A DNA stretch of 47,399 bases from Dolichospermum sp. UHCC 0259. Lineage in GTDB: Bacteria > Cyanobacteriota > Cyanobacteriia > Cyanobacteriales > Nostocaceae. The notes under the pieces are model-generated. The model ran no database searches. It was given only the letters and a program-made list of their open reading frames with translations, and was not told where the DNA came from. Shown one piece after another: positions 28,623 to 37,868 of this stretch. The stretch is from NCBI RefSeq assembly GCF_009711935.1, contig NZ_VIKX01000199.1:1-47399 (forward strand), in the 5' to 3' direction. The first letter of the stretch is position 1. Every line of letters begins with the position of its first letter. The position numbers were made by a program, and so were the translations under genes.

Positions 28623-31600
28623 CTATTCCCCCTTTTCTGCTTTCGCAATTTCTAACATTGTCTTAATTACAGAATCAGGGTTGAGACTAATAGAATCTAT
28701 ACCTTGTTCAACTAAGAAACGAGCAAATTCTGGATAATCGCTGGGTGCTTGTCCACAAATACCAATTTTGCGCCCATTTTGTTTAACAGTCGTTATGGCT
28801 TTTTCTATTATTCTTTTCACAGCTTCGTTGCGTTCATCAAATAAATGGGCAACTAATTCTGAATCTCGATCTAATCCTAACGTTAACTGTGTCAAATCAT
28901 TAGAACCAATGGAGAAACCGTCAAAAACCTGGCTAAATTCATCAGCTAATAAAACGTTACTTGGTAATTCGCACATTACGTAAACTTCTAAGCCATTTTC
29001 GCCTTTAACTAAACCATTTTTTGCCATTTCCTCTAATACTCTTTTTCCTTCTTCGGGAGTGCGACAAAAGGGAACCATGAGAATCATATTGGTTAAACCC
29101 ATTTCTTCTCTTACCCGTTTCATTGCCTGACATTCTAAAGCAAAACCTTCACGATAACGAGGATCATAATAACGGGAAGCACCACGCCAACCCAGCATGG
29201 GATTTTCTTCTTTGGGTTCAAATTGTCTACCACCTAAAAGATTGGCATATTCATTACTTTTGAAATCAGATAAACGAACAATTACAGGTTTGGGATAAAA
29301 AGCTGCGGCTATTGTTCCTATCCCTTGCGCCAATTTAGCAATAAAAAATTCGGCTTTATCTTCATATTGTGCCGTTAATTCGCTAATTTTATATTTGGCA
29401 AGTTCGTCTTCTAATTCATCAAAATGTAATAATGCTAAAGGATGGGCTTTAATATGATTAGCAATGATAAATTCCATTCTGGCTAAACCAACACCATCAT
29501 TAGGAATTGCGGTTAAACCTAAAGCTTCTTCAGGATTACCCACATTCATCATAATTTTAGTGCGGGTTCGAGGTAAGTTATCTAATGGTAATTCTTGAAT
29601 TTCAAAGTTTAATAAACCTGAGTAAACTTGACCTGTTTCTCCTTCTGCACAACTAACAGTAATTTCTTGTCCTGTTTGTAATATTTCTGTTGCATTTCCA
29701 CAACCCACAATAGCAGGAATACCCATTTCTCTGGCAATAATTGCTGCGTGACAGTTACAAACAACTACAGGAGTATATTTATCCGTAAAAACCAGATAAT
29801 TATGATGATCCGCAACAGTAATATTATAAACTTCAGCGTCTACTGCATCTGCAACTTTAATAACTCGTTGCATCCGAATATTACCTTGCAGAAGTTGTTC
29901 AAATTGACCTATTTCACGGAGTTGTTTATCAGAAATTAGGAGATTTTTATCTTTTCTAACTTTGATGTCACCTGTTACATTATCGCCAAATAGTTGATTA
30001 GTAGCAAAGAAACGAGTTTGAATAGTTCTTCGATAAACATCTCCTTTGACTCGTTGAGTATATTCTAAAATTTGCTCTAATTTTTCTACAATTTGGACAT
30101 TGTAGATATGACGATTTCTGGTAACTTGAGGAACAGTATTGATTTTTAAACAAGCAATAATCACAGCTTGTAGTAAGTTCTCCTCAGAGATATAGATGTT
30201 AATGCGATTATTAGCATAGCAACCATCACCATCAATCACACCTCCTAAAAAGTGATAAGCAACTTCTGAAGTGTTTTCCAGGAGAATTTGAGTAATTTGT
30301 TGTTCTTTTTGTTTTAAGTCGTAAGCTATGGCTTTAGAATAAACACGATAAGCTGTAGCTTGTCCTTTTACCTGTTTTCCTCGGATATAACCTGAAGATA
30401 CTGCTTTCTCACAAGCAGTAAAAGATTTACCATAAACAGCGTTCATTTTGTCATTCATCGTAGCTATGAATGCTTGTTTTTCTGGTAAACATTTTTGAAT
30501 AAACTGGACTTCTCCATGAGTTCGACTAGTGTAAATTGAACCGTCTGTGATGATTCCCCCAATCAGATAAGCTAAATCAGCTTTTTGATTTTTGTTGTCA
30601 CCTAATGTGGGAATGTTCTGAGATACAAGCACCATTTCCTGAGTATCTAACATTTCTTGAATCTCAGTTTTGGTATATTCACCATTCCGCAGGTTGACCA
30701 TTTTATGATCAGGAGTTAATCGCAGGATATTATCTGTGACTCTCCCACTTTGAGATACACTCACACCAATTGTTTTAGATGTCCGTTTCATGGCATCTGT
30801 AATGGGTTTCCATTCCATTTGATGGGTTTTGGTGTTGAGGGCTAAAGTTGATAATCCTTGATATCCTTGTTCATAAACCTGCTGAATGGTCATAAAACCT
30901 TGATTGGTGAGAATTTTTGTCTCTCCATCAAAACAAGTCCGTCCCCCAGAGTTGGTGACGATAGCACTAGCTTTTTTCATAATCGGTTCCCAGTCGGGGT
31001 CTGTGCGGTTAGTAACTAACACTTCTCCGGCTTGGAAGAGATGAATTTCCGGCACATCTAGAATTACCCTAGCTTTACCTTGACCTATCATTTCGCCAAC
31101 GCTGCGACCTGTTAATAAAACTTTGCTTTTTTCTTGGAGTTGATAACTTCTGAGAACGGTTTTTGATTTTTGAGATTGAACGGTTTCTGGTCTTGCTTGG
31201 ACAATAAATAACTCTCCTGTCATCCCATCTTTTGCCCATTCAATATCCATTGGTGTGGCCATTCCCCGGACTTGGGAATAATGATCTTCAATAATACAAG
31301 TCCATTCTGCTAGTTGTAAAATTTCTTGATCATTCAGGGCAAATTGATGACGTTCAATTTGAGGAACGGAGATATTTTTGGTTAATTTTGATCCACCTAA
31401 ATCATAAACCATTTTAATTTCTTTTGTTCCCAACCGCTTTTGAAGAATGGGTTTATATCCTTGTTTTAAAGTTGGTTTAAATACTAAATATTCGTCTGGG
31501 TTAACTGCACCTTGAACGATGTTTTCACCCAAACCATAAGCAGCGGTAATTAAAGCGGCATTTTGAAACCCTGTTTCTGTGTCAATAGAAAACATGACTC

Positions 31601-32240
31601 CAGAAGATGCTAAATCAGACCGGACCATTTTTTGGACACCAACTGATAGCGCTACTTCAAAATGATCAAAACCTCTTATTTGTCGGTAGGAAATTGCCCT
31701 GTCTGTGAAGATAGAAGCAAAGCATTTATGACAAGATTCTAATACACCTTTGATGCCATGAACGTTGAGGTAGGTTTCTTGTTGTCCAGCAAAACTAGCA
31801 TCTGGTAAATCTTCGGCTGTGGCACTGGAACGAACAGCCACATCAGTATTAATACCGTATTCTTGACAAAGATTTTGATAGGATTTAGCGATCGCTTCTT
31901 GTAATTCTAGCGGAAATGGGGTTTCTAACATCAATGATCTGGCTTGTTTGCCACATTCTTGCAAATTATCCATATCTTCCACATCTAAATCTGCAAAAAT
32001 CTTCCGCAGTTTTGCCTCTAACCCAGCCGCAGTAATGAAGTATCTATAAGCATAAGCCGTAGTTGCAAATCCTGTGGGAACTTTTACCCCTTGAGAACTG
32101 AGTTGTTGAATCATTTCCCCTAGAGAGGCATTTTTACCACCTACCAAGGGAATATCTGCAATTCCCACAGAATTAAAAGGTAATACCAAAGCTTCTTGAT
32201 GAATTTGGCTATTTTCTTGGTTGCGTTTAATTTCCAACAT
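28623..32240 (-). CDS. ppsA: Phosphoenolpyruvate synthase with intein
   Basis: A precursor of 1205 residues. PEP synthase turns pyruvate and ATP into PEP, AMP and phosphate during gluconeogenesis. The N-terminal ATP-grasp domain has VGGKNASLGEM near 34 and VRSSATAEDLPDASFAGQQ near 137. The swivelling phosphohistidine domain is split: TNSGGRT before the intein and CHAAIIAREMG after it, with catalytic His at precursor residue 831. The C-terminal TIM barrel has the PEP-utiliser motifs ending in CGQAPSD. Removal of the 394-residue intein (436-829) leaves 811 residues, normal for the family. Activity therefore depends on splicing. Confidence 0.95.
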   Translation of the reverse strand: MLEIKRNQENSQIHQEALVLPFNSVGIADIPLVGGKNASLGEMIQQLSSQGVKVPTGFATTAYAYRYFITAAGLEAKLRKIFADLDVEDMDNLQECGKQARSLMLETPFPLELQEAIAKSYQNLCQEYGINTDVAVRSSATAEDLPDASFAGQQETYLNVHGIKGVLESCHKCFASIFTDRAISYRQIRGFDHFEVALSVGVQKMVRSDLASSGVMFSIDTETGFQNAALITAAYGLGENIVQGAVNPDEYLVFKPTLKQGYKPILQKRLGTKEIKMVYDLGGSKLTKNISVPQIERHQFALNDQEILQLAEWTCIIEDHYSQVRGMATPMDIEWAKDGMTGELFIVQARPETVQSQKSKTVLRSYQLQEKSKVLLTGRSVGEMIGQGKARVILDVPEIHLFQAGEVLVTNRTDPDWEPIMKKASAIVTNSGGRTCFDGETKILTNQGFMTIQQVYEQGYQGLSTLALNTKTHQMEWKPITDAMKRTSKTIGVSVSQSGRVTDNILRLTPDHKMVNLRNGEYTKTEIQEMLDTQEMVLVSQNIPTLGDNKNQKADLAYLIGGIITDGSIYTSRTHGEVQFIQKCLPEKQAFIATMNDKMNAVYGKSFTACEKAVSSGYIRGKQVKGQATAYRVYSKAIAYDLKQKEQQITQILLENTSEVAYHFLGGVIDGDGCYANNRINIYISEENLLQAVIIACLKINTVPQVTRNRHIYNVQIVEKLEQILEYTQRVKGDVYRRTIQTRFFATNQLFGDNVTGDIKVRKDKNLLISDKQLREIGQFEQLLQGNIRMQRVIKVADAVDAEVYNITVADHHNYLVFTDKYTPVVVCNCHAAIIAREMGIPAIVGCGNATEILQTGQEITVSCAEGETGQVYSGLLNFEIQELPLDNLPRTRTKIMMNVGNPEEALGLTAIPNDGVGLARMEFIIANHIKAHPLALLHFDELEDELAKYKISELTAQYEDKAEFFIAKLAQGIGTIAAAFYPKPVIVRLSDFKSNEYANLLGGRQFEPKEENPMLGWRGASRYYDPRYREGFALECQAMKRVREEMGLTNMILMVPFCRTPEEGKRVLEEMAKNGLVKGENGLEVYVMCELPSNVLLADEFSQVFDGFSIGSNDLTQLTLGLDRDSELVAHLFDERNEAVKRIIEKAITTVKQNGRKIGICGQAPSDYPEFARFLVEQGIDSISLNPDSVIKTMLEIAKAEKGE
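29754..30935 (-). mobile_element. LAGLIDADG intein in PpsA (394 residues)
   Basis: The intein starts at Cys436 (CFDGETKILTNQGFMTI, block A). Block B includes LTPDHKM. Two LAGLIDADG-type motifs, YLIGGIITDGSIY and FLGGVIDGDGCY, mark a homing endonuclease. Block F is HHNYLVFTDKYTPVVVCN, with Asn829 and the +1 extein Cys830. The penultimate residue is Cys rather than the usual His. It sits exactly next to the active-site His of PEP synthase, the most conserved spot of the host protein. Confidence 0.92.
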
Positions 32241-32582
32241 ATTCTGAGATTCCTTAAATAGCTACTGTTATTTAATTCAGAACCCATTCTGTTTATGCAC
32301 GGACAGTTTAAAGATGTTGCGAGGATATATAGCGGGGAACGGGATTTACTACCAGATGTTAATGGCATCCTATATTTAACACTACTCTAGTTTAGAGTAT
32401 AAATAAATGTATAGCTAATATAGCGAAATATTACGTAATATATTGTTCCTGCAAATATTCTCACAATCCCCCCATACTTGAGAGTTAATATTCAGGAATG
32501 TACATAAGAAGTTTTAATTTATCTCAATTCATTACATGACTACATCAAGCAAAACACTTGCAAAGAAGGACTTAAAACTATT
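32241..32582. other. Intergenic region upstream of ppsA
   Basis: About 340 AT-rich bases between divergent genes, expected to hold both promoters. Short palindromes are visible, ACTCTAGTTTAGAGT at 32384 and ATATTACGTAATAT at about 32427. No gene is seen. Confidence 0.4.
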
Positions 32583-32861
32583 ATGCCTGAATGCCCTTGT
32601 TGTTCCGATTCACTTTTACACCATATTCGTGGTACGGAATCTTATTGGTTTTGCCGCAGTTGTTGGCAAGAAATGCCTATATTAGTTCAACGTCACACTG
32701 CTAATGTCCCAAAACCGATTTTAGCAAAACTAGCTAAAAAAATCGCCCCACCAGAACATCGTCTCGGTTCTGATTGTTTGAATCAACCAACTTCTTTTCA
32801 AGTTAGACTAGAAGAAAAGTGGGATAGAGAAGTGGTTTATAAAAGTTCCACAGAAGTTTAA
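32583..32861 (+). CDS. Small zinc-ribbon-like hypothetical protein
   Basis: A 92-residue protein starting MPECPCCSDSLLHHIRG and continuing WFCRSCWQEMP. The two CxxC pairs (residues 4-7 and about 24-27) can form a four-cysteine zinc site of ribbon type. The rest is basic and without other motifs. It starts at an ATG after AAGAAGG purines and is followed by a clear terminator, so it is a single-gene unit. A regulatory or nucleic-acid-binding role is inferred only from the fold. Confidence 0.65.
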   Translation: MPECPCCSDSLLHHIRGTESYWFCRSCWQEMPILVQRHTANVPKPILAKLAKKIAPPEHRLGSDCLNQPTSFQVRLEEKWDREVVYKSSTEV

Positions 32862-32884
32862 TTTGTGATTTGCGTGGAAGATTA

Positions 32885-32912
32885 TCCCGTGAACACGGGA
32901 ATCCAATTTTTT
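32885..32912 (+). terminator. Terminator of the zinc-ribbon gene
   Basis: A hairpin TCCCGTG-AA-CACGGGA followed by ATCCAATTTTTT lies 24 bp after the stop codon. Confidence 0.75.
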
Positions 32913-32982
32913 CATGCCTAAATAAAATTTTTAGAATAATTTACCGCAGATAAAGACGATAACTTAATGAATTTATTAGTTG

Positions 32983-33603
32983 TCACCAAATCTGACTTAA
33001 ATCTAAAATAAATCCAGGTAATAAATCTTCACCAGTTAATGTTTGGGGATTATCTAATTCTTCCACAGCTTGACCAGGACGATAAATAAATACTTTCCGT
33101 TGTTTTCTATCAATTAACCAAGCTAATTTAACGCCATTATCTATATATTCTTGCATTTTTTCTTGTAATGGGTTTAAATTGTCGCTGGAAGAACGTAATT
33201 CAATGACAAAATCAGGTGCAATAGGCGCAAATTTATTCTGTTGTTCTGCTGGTATTGCTTCCCATTTTGAGCGTTTTATCCATGCTGCGTCGGGAGAACG
33301 GACTGCACCATTGGGTAAGGTAAAACCACCACTAGAACCAAATCCTACCCCTGTACCATCTTGCTTTGTCCAAACACCTAATTCACCAATTAAATTAAAG
33401 TTACGTTCACCTGTTTCTGAATCTGTAGGTGACATAATTAATAAATCTCCAAATTGATTACGTTCAATTCTTAAATTACGGTTTAATTGACAAAAATCAA
33501 AGAATTGTTCATCACTTATGATAATATTTGGTTGCATTTTTAAAACCATTGGTAAGGTTTCTATAACTACAGTTGTTTGAGTTTTCATAGTTTTTGTTTT
33601 CAT
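32983..33603 (-). CDS. Uma2 family endonuclease (DUF820)
   Basis: A 206-residue protein with the PD-(D/E)XK-like Uma2 core: SPTDSETGERNFNLIGEL, SPDAAWIKRSKW, DFVIELRSSSDNLNPLQEKMQEYIDNGVKLAWLIDRKQRKVFIYRPG. Asp in SPDAAW and Glu in VIELRS are the likely metal ligands; the usual Lys is replaced by Arg/Ser as in the family. Uma2 genes are greatly expanded in cyanobacteria and their role is uncertain. It stands alone on the minus strand downstream of ileS. Confidence 0.85.
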   Translation of the reverse strand: MKTKTMKTQTTVVIETLPMVLKMQPNIIISDEQFFDFCQLNRNLRIERNQFGDLLIMSPTDSETGERNFNLIGELGVWTKQDGTGVGFGSSGGFTLPNGAVRSPDAAWIKRSKWEAIPAEQQNKFAPIAPDFVIELRSSSDNLNPLQEKMQEYIDNGVKLAWLIDRKQRKVFIYRPGQAVEELDNPQTLTGEDLLPGFILDLSQIW

Positions 33604-33634
33604 ATTATGTATGATAGAAAAAATATTGTTGCGT

Positions 33635-33663
33635 GTAAGGGTTTAGCAATGCTAAACCCCTAC
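33635..33663. repeat. Palindromic repeat downstream of ileS
   Basis: GGGTTTAGC-AAT-GCTAAACCC forms a perfect 9-bp hairpin with GTA/TAC at the edges. On the minus strand it follows the ileS stop and precedes ATATTTTTTC, so it may also terminate ileS transcripts. Confidence 0.65.
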
Positions 33664-33669
33664 ATGATT

Positions 33670-36579
33670 TTAAAATTCTCCAGCTAAAGCGGGAATACAA
33701 CGTTCACAAAGTAATGGATGTTCTGCTGATTCACCAACATGGGTAGAATAGTTCCAACAGCGATCGCATTTGTGGTATGATTTCCCATCATGCTCATAGT
33801 CTGCGGCATTGACTACGCCAATATCCCAATTATCCTCACCTTGAACTCGCAGGGTTTTTAATCCTTTTAATGCGTCAGGAGAATCTAATAATTGCACATT
33901 GGAAGTGAGGAATAAATACCGTAATTCATCAATTCCATTCCCGCTAACATTCAACGGTTCGATAGCAGTGCGTAATTTTTCATCGCTGAGATAAATTAAA
34001 GCAATAGCTTCTAAAGAAGAACCAATTAGCTTTTCTGTCCGCGCTTGTTCTAACACTTTATTAACATCACCACGAATCCGGCGCAGTGTTTTCCAAAATT
34101 CCGCTAATTCGGGATTATCCCATTTATCATCAACCTGCACCCAACCAGCTTGAAACACTGATTTAGAAGATGTTTCGTAGGGGATAAATTGCCAGATATC
34201 CTCCGCAGTATGACATAAAACAGGAGCGATCGCTCTGGCTAAATTCTCCAAAGCAATTTGCAACACCGTTTGACAACTCCGACGACGGAAAGCATCAGTT
34301 GAACTGATATATAATCTATCTTTCGCAACATCTAAATAAAAGTTTGACAAATCCACAACGCAGAAATTCTGCACAGTTTGGAAAAAGCGGAAAAACTGGA
34401 AACTATCAAAAGCGTCCGTTACCTCATTAAACACCTCACGAATGCGGTGTAACATATATTTATCCAAATCTGGCAAATCATCAAAAGCTACAGCATCATT
34501 CAGAGGATCAAAATCATGCAAACTCCCCAATAAAAACCGCGCTGTGTTGCGAATCTTATTTCTCACATCAGCTAATTGCTTGATGATGTTACCACCCAAC
34601 CGGACATCACCAGAATAATCAACCGAAGAAACCCACAACCGCAAAACATCAGCACCATAAGCAGGTTGTTGTTTTTGGTTAGTCCCACCTTGAATCATCA
34701 ATTGAGGATCTACCACATTCCCGACTGATTTACTCATTTTCCGTCCATTTTCATCCAAGACGAAACCATGAGTTAACACAGTTTTATAAGGTGCAATGCC
34801 ATTAACCGCAACACTAGTTAACAAAGAAGATTGAAACCAACCCCGATGTTGATCAGAACCTTCCAAATACATATCAACAGGATAGCATAACTCCGGTCTT
34901 TGCTTCGCTACTGCCGCCCAAGATGAACCAGAATCAAACCAGACATCCATTGTATCTGTACCTCTGCGGTAAGTCTTGCCATTATTGCGATATGCTTCTG
35001 GTAACAACTCCTCTACCGACAATTCCCACCAAGCATCAGAACCCTTTTCGGCAAAAATAGCTTGAACGTGGTTAATCGTGTCCGCATTCAGCAGAACTTC
35101 TCCAGTCGCTTCATCATAAAACACCGGAATCGGCACACCCCAAGAACGTTGACGAGAAATACACCAATCGGATCTTTCTGCTATCATTGGCGTGATCCGG
35201 TTTTCACCTTGTGCGGGAATCCAACGCACAGATGAAATAGCCGTTAAAGCCTCTTCCCTAAATCCTGCCACAGAAGCAAACCATTGTTCAGTAGCCCGGA
35301 AAATCGTCGGTTTCTTCGTTCTCCAATCATAAGGATACTTGTGAGGATAAGCTTCCTCCTTCAACAGAGAACCCGCTTCATTCAAAGCGTCAATAATCGC
35401 TTGATTCCCATCACCCAAAACATTCAAGCCAGAAAACTTACCAGCCTCATCCGTAAAATTCCCACTATCATCAACAGGGGCAAGAATCGGCAAACCGTAG
35501 CGTTGACCAACAATGTAATCTTCTTGACCATGACCAGGAGCAGTATGAACCAACCCAGTCCCCGACTCAGTAGTGATATAATCACCACCAACCACCACCG
35601 GACTTTCACGGTCAAAAAGAGGATGACGGTAAATAGTCCCTTCCAAATCCTTCCCTGCGAACTTGGCTTTTACCGTTAACTCACAATCCAAAACCGCAGC
35701 CAACCGTTCCACCAACTCAGCCGCCACAATCAGATACTTGCACTCTCTCCGCGCCTCTGCGTCTGGGCGTGAGACCTCCACCACCGCATACTCCAACGCA
35801 CCATTCACAGCCACAGCCAAATTACCGGGAATAGTCCAAGGAGTAGTCGTCCACACAGCCACGCCCAAATCAGGCAAGAAGCCACCCAAACTAGCCTTTA
35901 ACCCTCCGGCAACCTTCACCACCGGAAAAGCCGCGTAAATACTGCGAGAAACGTGACCTTCAGGATATTCTAACTCAGCTTCAGCTAAAGCAGTTTTAGA
36001 ACTAGGACTCCAATGCACAGGCTTTAAACCGCGATAGATATAACCTTTGAAGAACATTTCCCCAAAAACGCCAATTTGCGCGGCTTCGTATTCTGGTTTT
36101 AAGGTTAAATAAGGATTTTCCCAATCACCCCAAATTCCATAACGTTTAAAGCCTTCCCGTTGTTCGTCTACTGTCTTCAGTGCGAACTCTTTCGCTTTTT
36201 GACGCAATTGCAAAGGAGTAAGATTTTGCCGTTCTGCCTGTTTCATATTTTGCAGAACTTTCAACTCAATGGGCAATCCGTGACAATCCCAGCCGGGAAC
36301 GTAGCGAATTTTACGACCTTGGAGCAAATGGTAGCGGTTAATAATATCTTTGAGAATCTTATTTAAAGCATGACCAATATGCAACTGGCCGTTAGCATAG
36401 GGAGGACCATCGTGCAGTATAAATAATTCGCCGGGGTTGTTTTCTGCCAGTTGAGAATAAATGTTGTTTTCTTCCCAGAATTTTTGGATTTCGGGTTCGT
36501 GCTTGATTGCGTTTGCCCGCATATCGAAGTTAGTCTTGGGTAAGTTGACGGTATCTTTGTATTTTCCAGTTTCGGTCAC
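33670..36579 (-). CDS. ileS: Isoleucyl-tRNA synthetase
   Basis: A 969-residue class I aminoacyl-tRNA synthetase that charges tRNA-Ile and edits Val. The HIGH motif is in HDGPPYANGQLHIGHALNK near residue 60. The CP1 editing domain includes TTPWTIPGNLAVAV. KMSKS is in ENGRKMSKSVGNVVDP near 608, and the C-terminal zinc finger has CDRCWNY...CERC. The start is GTG at 36579 (product MTETGKYKDTVNLPKTNF), since no in-frame ATG lies upstream and the N-terminus matches the family. HIP1 sites occur within it. It is divergent from tcmP. Confidence 0.95.
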   Translation of the reverse strand: MTETGKYKDTVNLPKTNFDMRANAIKHEPEIQKFWEENNIYSQLAENNPGELFILHDGPPYANGQLHIGHALNKILKDIINRYHLLQGRKIRYVPGWDCHGLPIELKVLQNMKQAERQNLTPLQLRQKAKEFALKTVDEQREGFKRYGIWGDWENPYLTLKPEYEAAQIGVFGEMFFKGYIYRGLKPVHWSPSSKTALAEAELEYPEGHVSRSIYAAFPVVKVAGGLKASLGGFLPDLGVAVWTTTPWTIPGNLAVAVNGALEYAVVEVSRPDAEARRECKYLIVAAELVERLAAVLDCELTVKAKFAGKDLEGTIYRHPLFDRESPVVVGGDYITTESGTGLVHTAPGHGQEDYIVGQRYGLPILAPVDDSGNFTDEAGKFSGLNVLGDGNQAIIDALNEAGSLLKEEAYPHKYPYDWRTKKPTIFRATEQWFASVAGFREEALTAISSVRWIPAQGENRITPMIAERSDWCISRQRSWGVPIPVFYDEATGEVLLNADTINHVQAIFAEKGSDAWWELSVEELLPEAYRNNGKTYRRGTDTMDVWFDSGSSWAAVAKQRPELCYPVDMYLEGSDQHRGWFQSSLLTSVAVNGIAPYKTVLTHGFVLDENGRKMSKSVGNVVDPQLMIQGGTNQKQQPAYGADVLRLWVSSVDYSGDVRLGGNIIKQLADVRNKIRNTARFLLGSLHDFDPLNDAVAFDDLPDLDKYMLHRIREVFNEVTDAFDSFQFFRFFQTVQNFCVVDLSNFYLDVAKDRLYISSTDAFRRRSCQTVLQIALENLARAIAPVLCHTAEDIWQFIPYETSSKSVFQAGWVQVDDKWDNPELAEFWKTLRRIRGDVNKVLEQARTEKLIGSSLEAIALIYLSDEKLRTAIEPLNVSGNGIDELRYLFLTSNVQLLDSPDALKGLKTLRVQGEDNWDIGVVNAADYEHDGKSYHKCDRCWNYSTHVGESAEHPLLCERCIPALAGEF

Positions 36580-36719
36580 AGTTTCATGCCTAAGATATGT
36601 TTGCAGTTATTTGATCAATTATAAGTCAAGCTAGAAAGCCTAAAACCTTCTGGTGTAAGTTCTAGACATTTAGTAATTTAGAAATTACTATAGTAAGAGT
36701 ATAGATAAAAACATTACCT

Positions 36720-37868
36720 ATGAGTAACGATTCCTTTTTTAATGAACAGAAAGAGCCATCTTTAGTAAAAGCTAGAATTGTTGAGAAATATTTTTCGGCT
36801 TGGGCTATTGCAATGATAGGAGACATTGAGAAGCGTAAAAGTCAAGGTAAAATGGTTGATGAAAGAATAGCTTATATAGACCTTTTTGCTGGACCAGGTA
36901 GATATGAAAATGGTTCAAAATCAACACCAATTAAAGTTTTAGAAATAGCAATTGCTAATCCAAAGATGCACGATAGGTTAAAAACAGTATTTAATGATGC
37001 TAATACTGAACATACCAATTCTTTACAAGAAGCTATACATACCATTCCTGGTATTGAGAAACTAAAACATAAACCTAATGTAATTAACGATGAAGTTGGC
37101 GACAATATTGTCAACATATTTAATAAGCTAAGATTAATTCCTGCATTATTTTTTCTAGACCCGTGGGGATATAAAGGTTTATCCTTAAAACTTATCAACT
37201 CAGTTTTGAAAGATTGGGGTTGTGATTGCCTCTTTTTTTTCAACTATAATCGTATCAATATGGGTTTAGCAAATGTAAAAGTTGAAGAACATATGAATGC
37301 ACTTTTTGGAAAAGTGCGAGCAGATAAATTACGTGAAGAGTTGCCAAAACTTAATTCAGAAGAAAGAGAGTCAACAATTATAGAGGCAATTTGTAAATCT
37401 CTGCAAGAAATGGGTGGAAAGTATGTTTTACCTTTTTGTTTTAAAAGTGAAAATGGTAACCGTACTAGCCATCATTTAATCTTCGTAAGTAAGAAGTTTC
37501 TAGGCTATAAAATTATGAAAGAGATAATGGCAAAAGAGAGTTCTGATCAAAATCAAGGTGTTTCTTCTTTTGAATATAATCCAGCTACTATTAGGCAGCC
37601 ATTTCTATTTGAACTATCACGTCCTCTAGATGATTTAGGACAAATGCTATTAGATGAATTTGCAGGTAAAACAATCACCATGAACGAAATATATATGCAG
37701 CATAATGTTGGTAGAAGTTACATTAGCAAGAATTACAAAACTGCTCTTATTAATCTTGAAGCTCAAGGCAAAATTACAGCCGACCGTCCTGCTGATAAAA
37801 GACCAAAACGCAAAGGAGAAATTACTTTTGCAGATTCTGTTAAAGTTACATTTCCACCTAAGCAGTAA
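36720..37868 (+). CDS. tcmP: Three-Cys-motif partner protein TcmP
   Basis: A 382-residue protein of the TcmP family (TIGR04474). The conserved parts are KARIVEKYFSAWAIAM, YIDLFAGPGRYENGS (a methyltransferase-like Rossmann motif), PALFFLDPWGYKGLS and SHHLIFVSKKFLGYKIMKEIM, followed by a C-terminal winged-helix-like region. The family is named for its co-occurrence with a protein carrying a CxxxxxxCxxC motif, and that partner is the convergent gene next door, whose 3' end overlaps by 11 bp. The function is unresolved; a nucleic-acid-modifying role is a guess. Base composition is AT-rich without HIP1 sites. Confidence 0.85.
   Translation: MSNDSFFNEQKEPSLVKARIVEKYFSAWAIAMIGDIEKRKSQGKMVDERIAYIDLFAGPGRYENGSKSTPIKVLEIAIANPKMHDRLKTVFNDANTEHTNSLQEAIHTIPGIEKLKHKPNVINDEVGDNIVNIFNKLRLIPALFFLDPWGYKGLSLKLINSVLKDWGCDCLFFFNYNRINMGLANVKVEEHMNALFGKVRADKLREELPKLNSEERESTIIEAICKSLQEMGGKYVLPFCFKSENGNRTSHHLIFVSKKFLGYKIMKEIMAKESSDQNQGVSSFEYNPATIRQPFLFELSRPLDDLGQMLLDEFAGKTITMNEIYMQHNVGRSYISKNYKTALINLEAQGKITADRPADKRPKRKGEITFADSVKVTFPPKQ

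Noticed and set aside
28623-32240. Two separate genes in the ppsA region
   Set aside because: The frame is continuous and the middle part has complete intein blocks, so it is one precursor.
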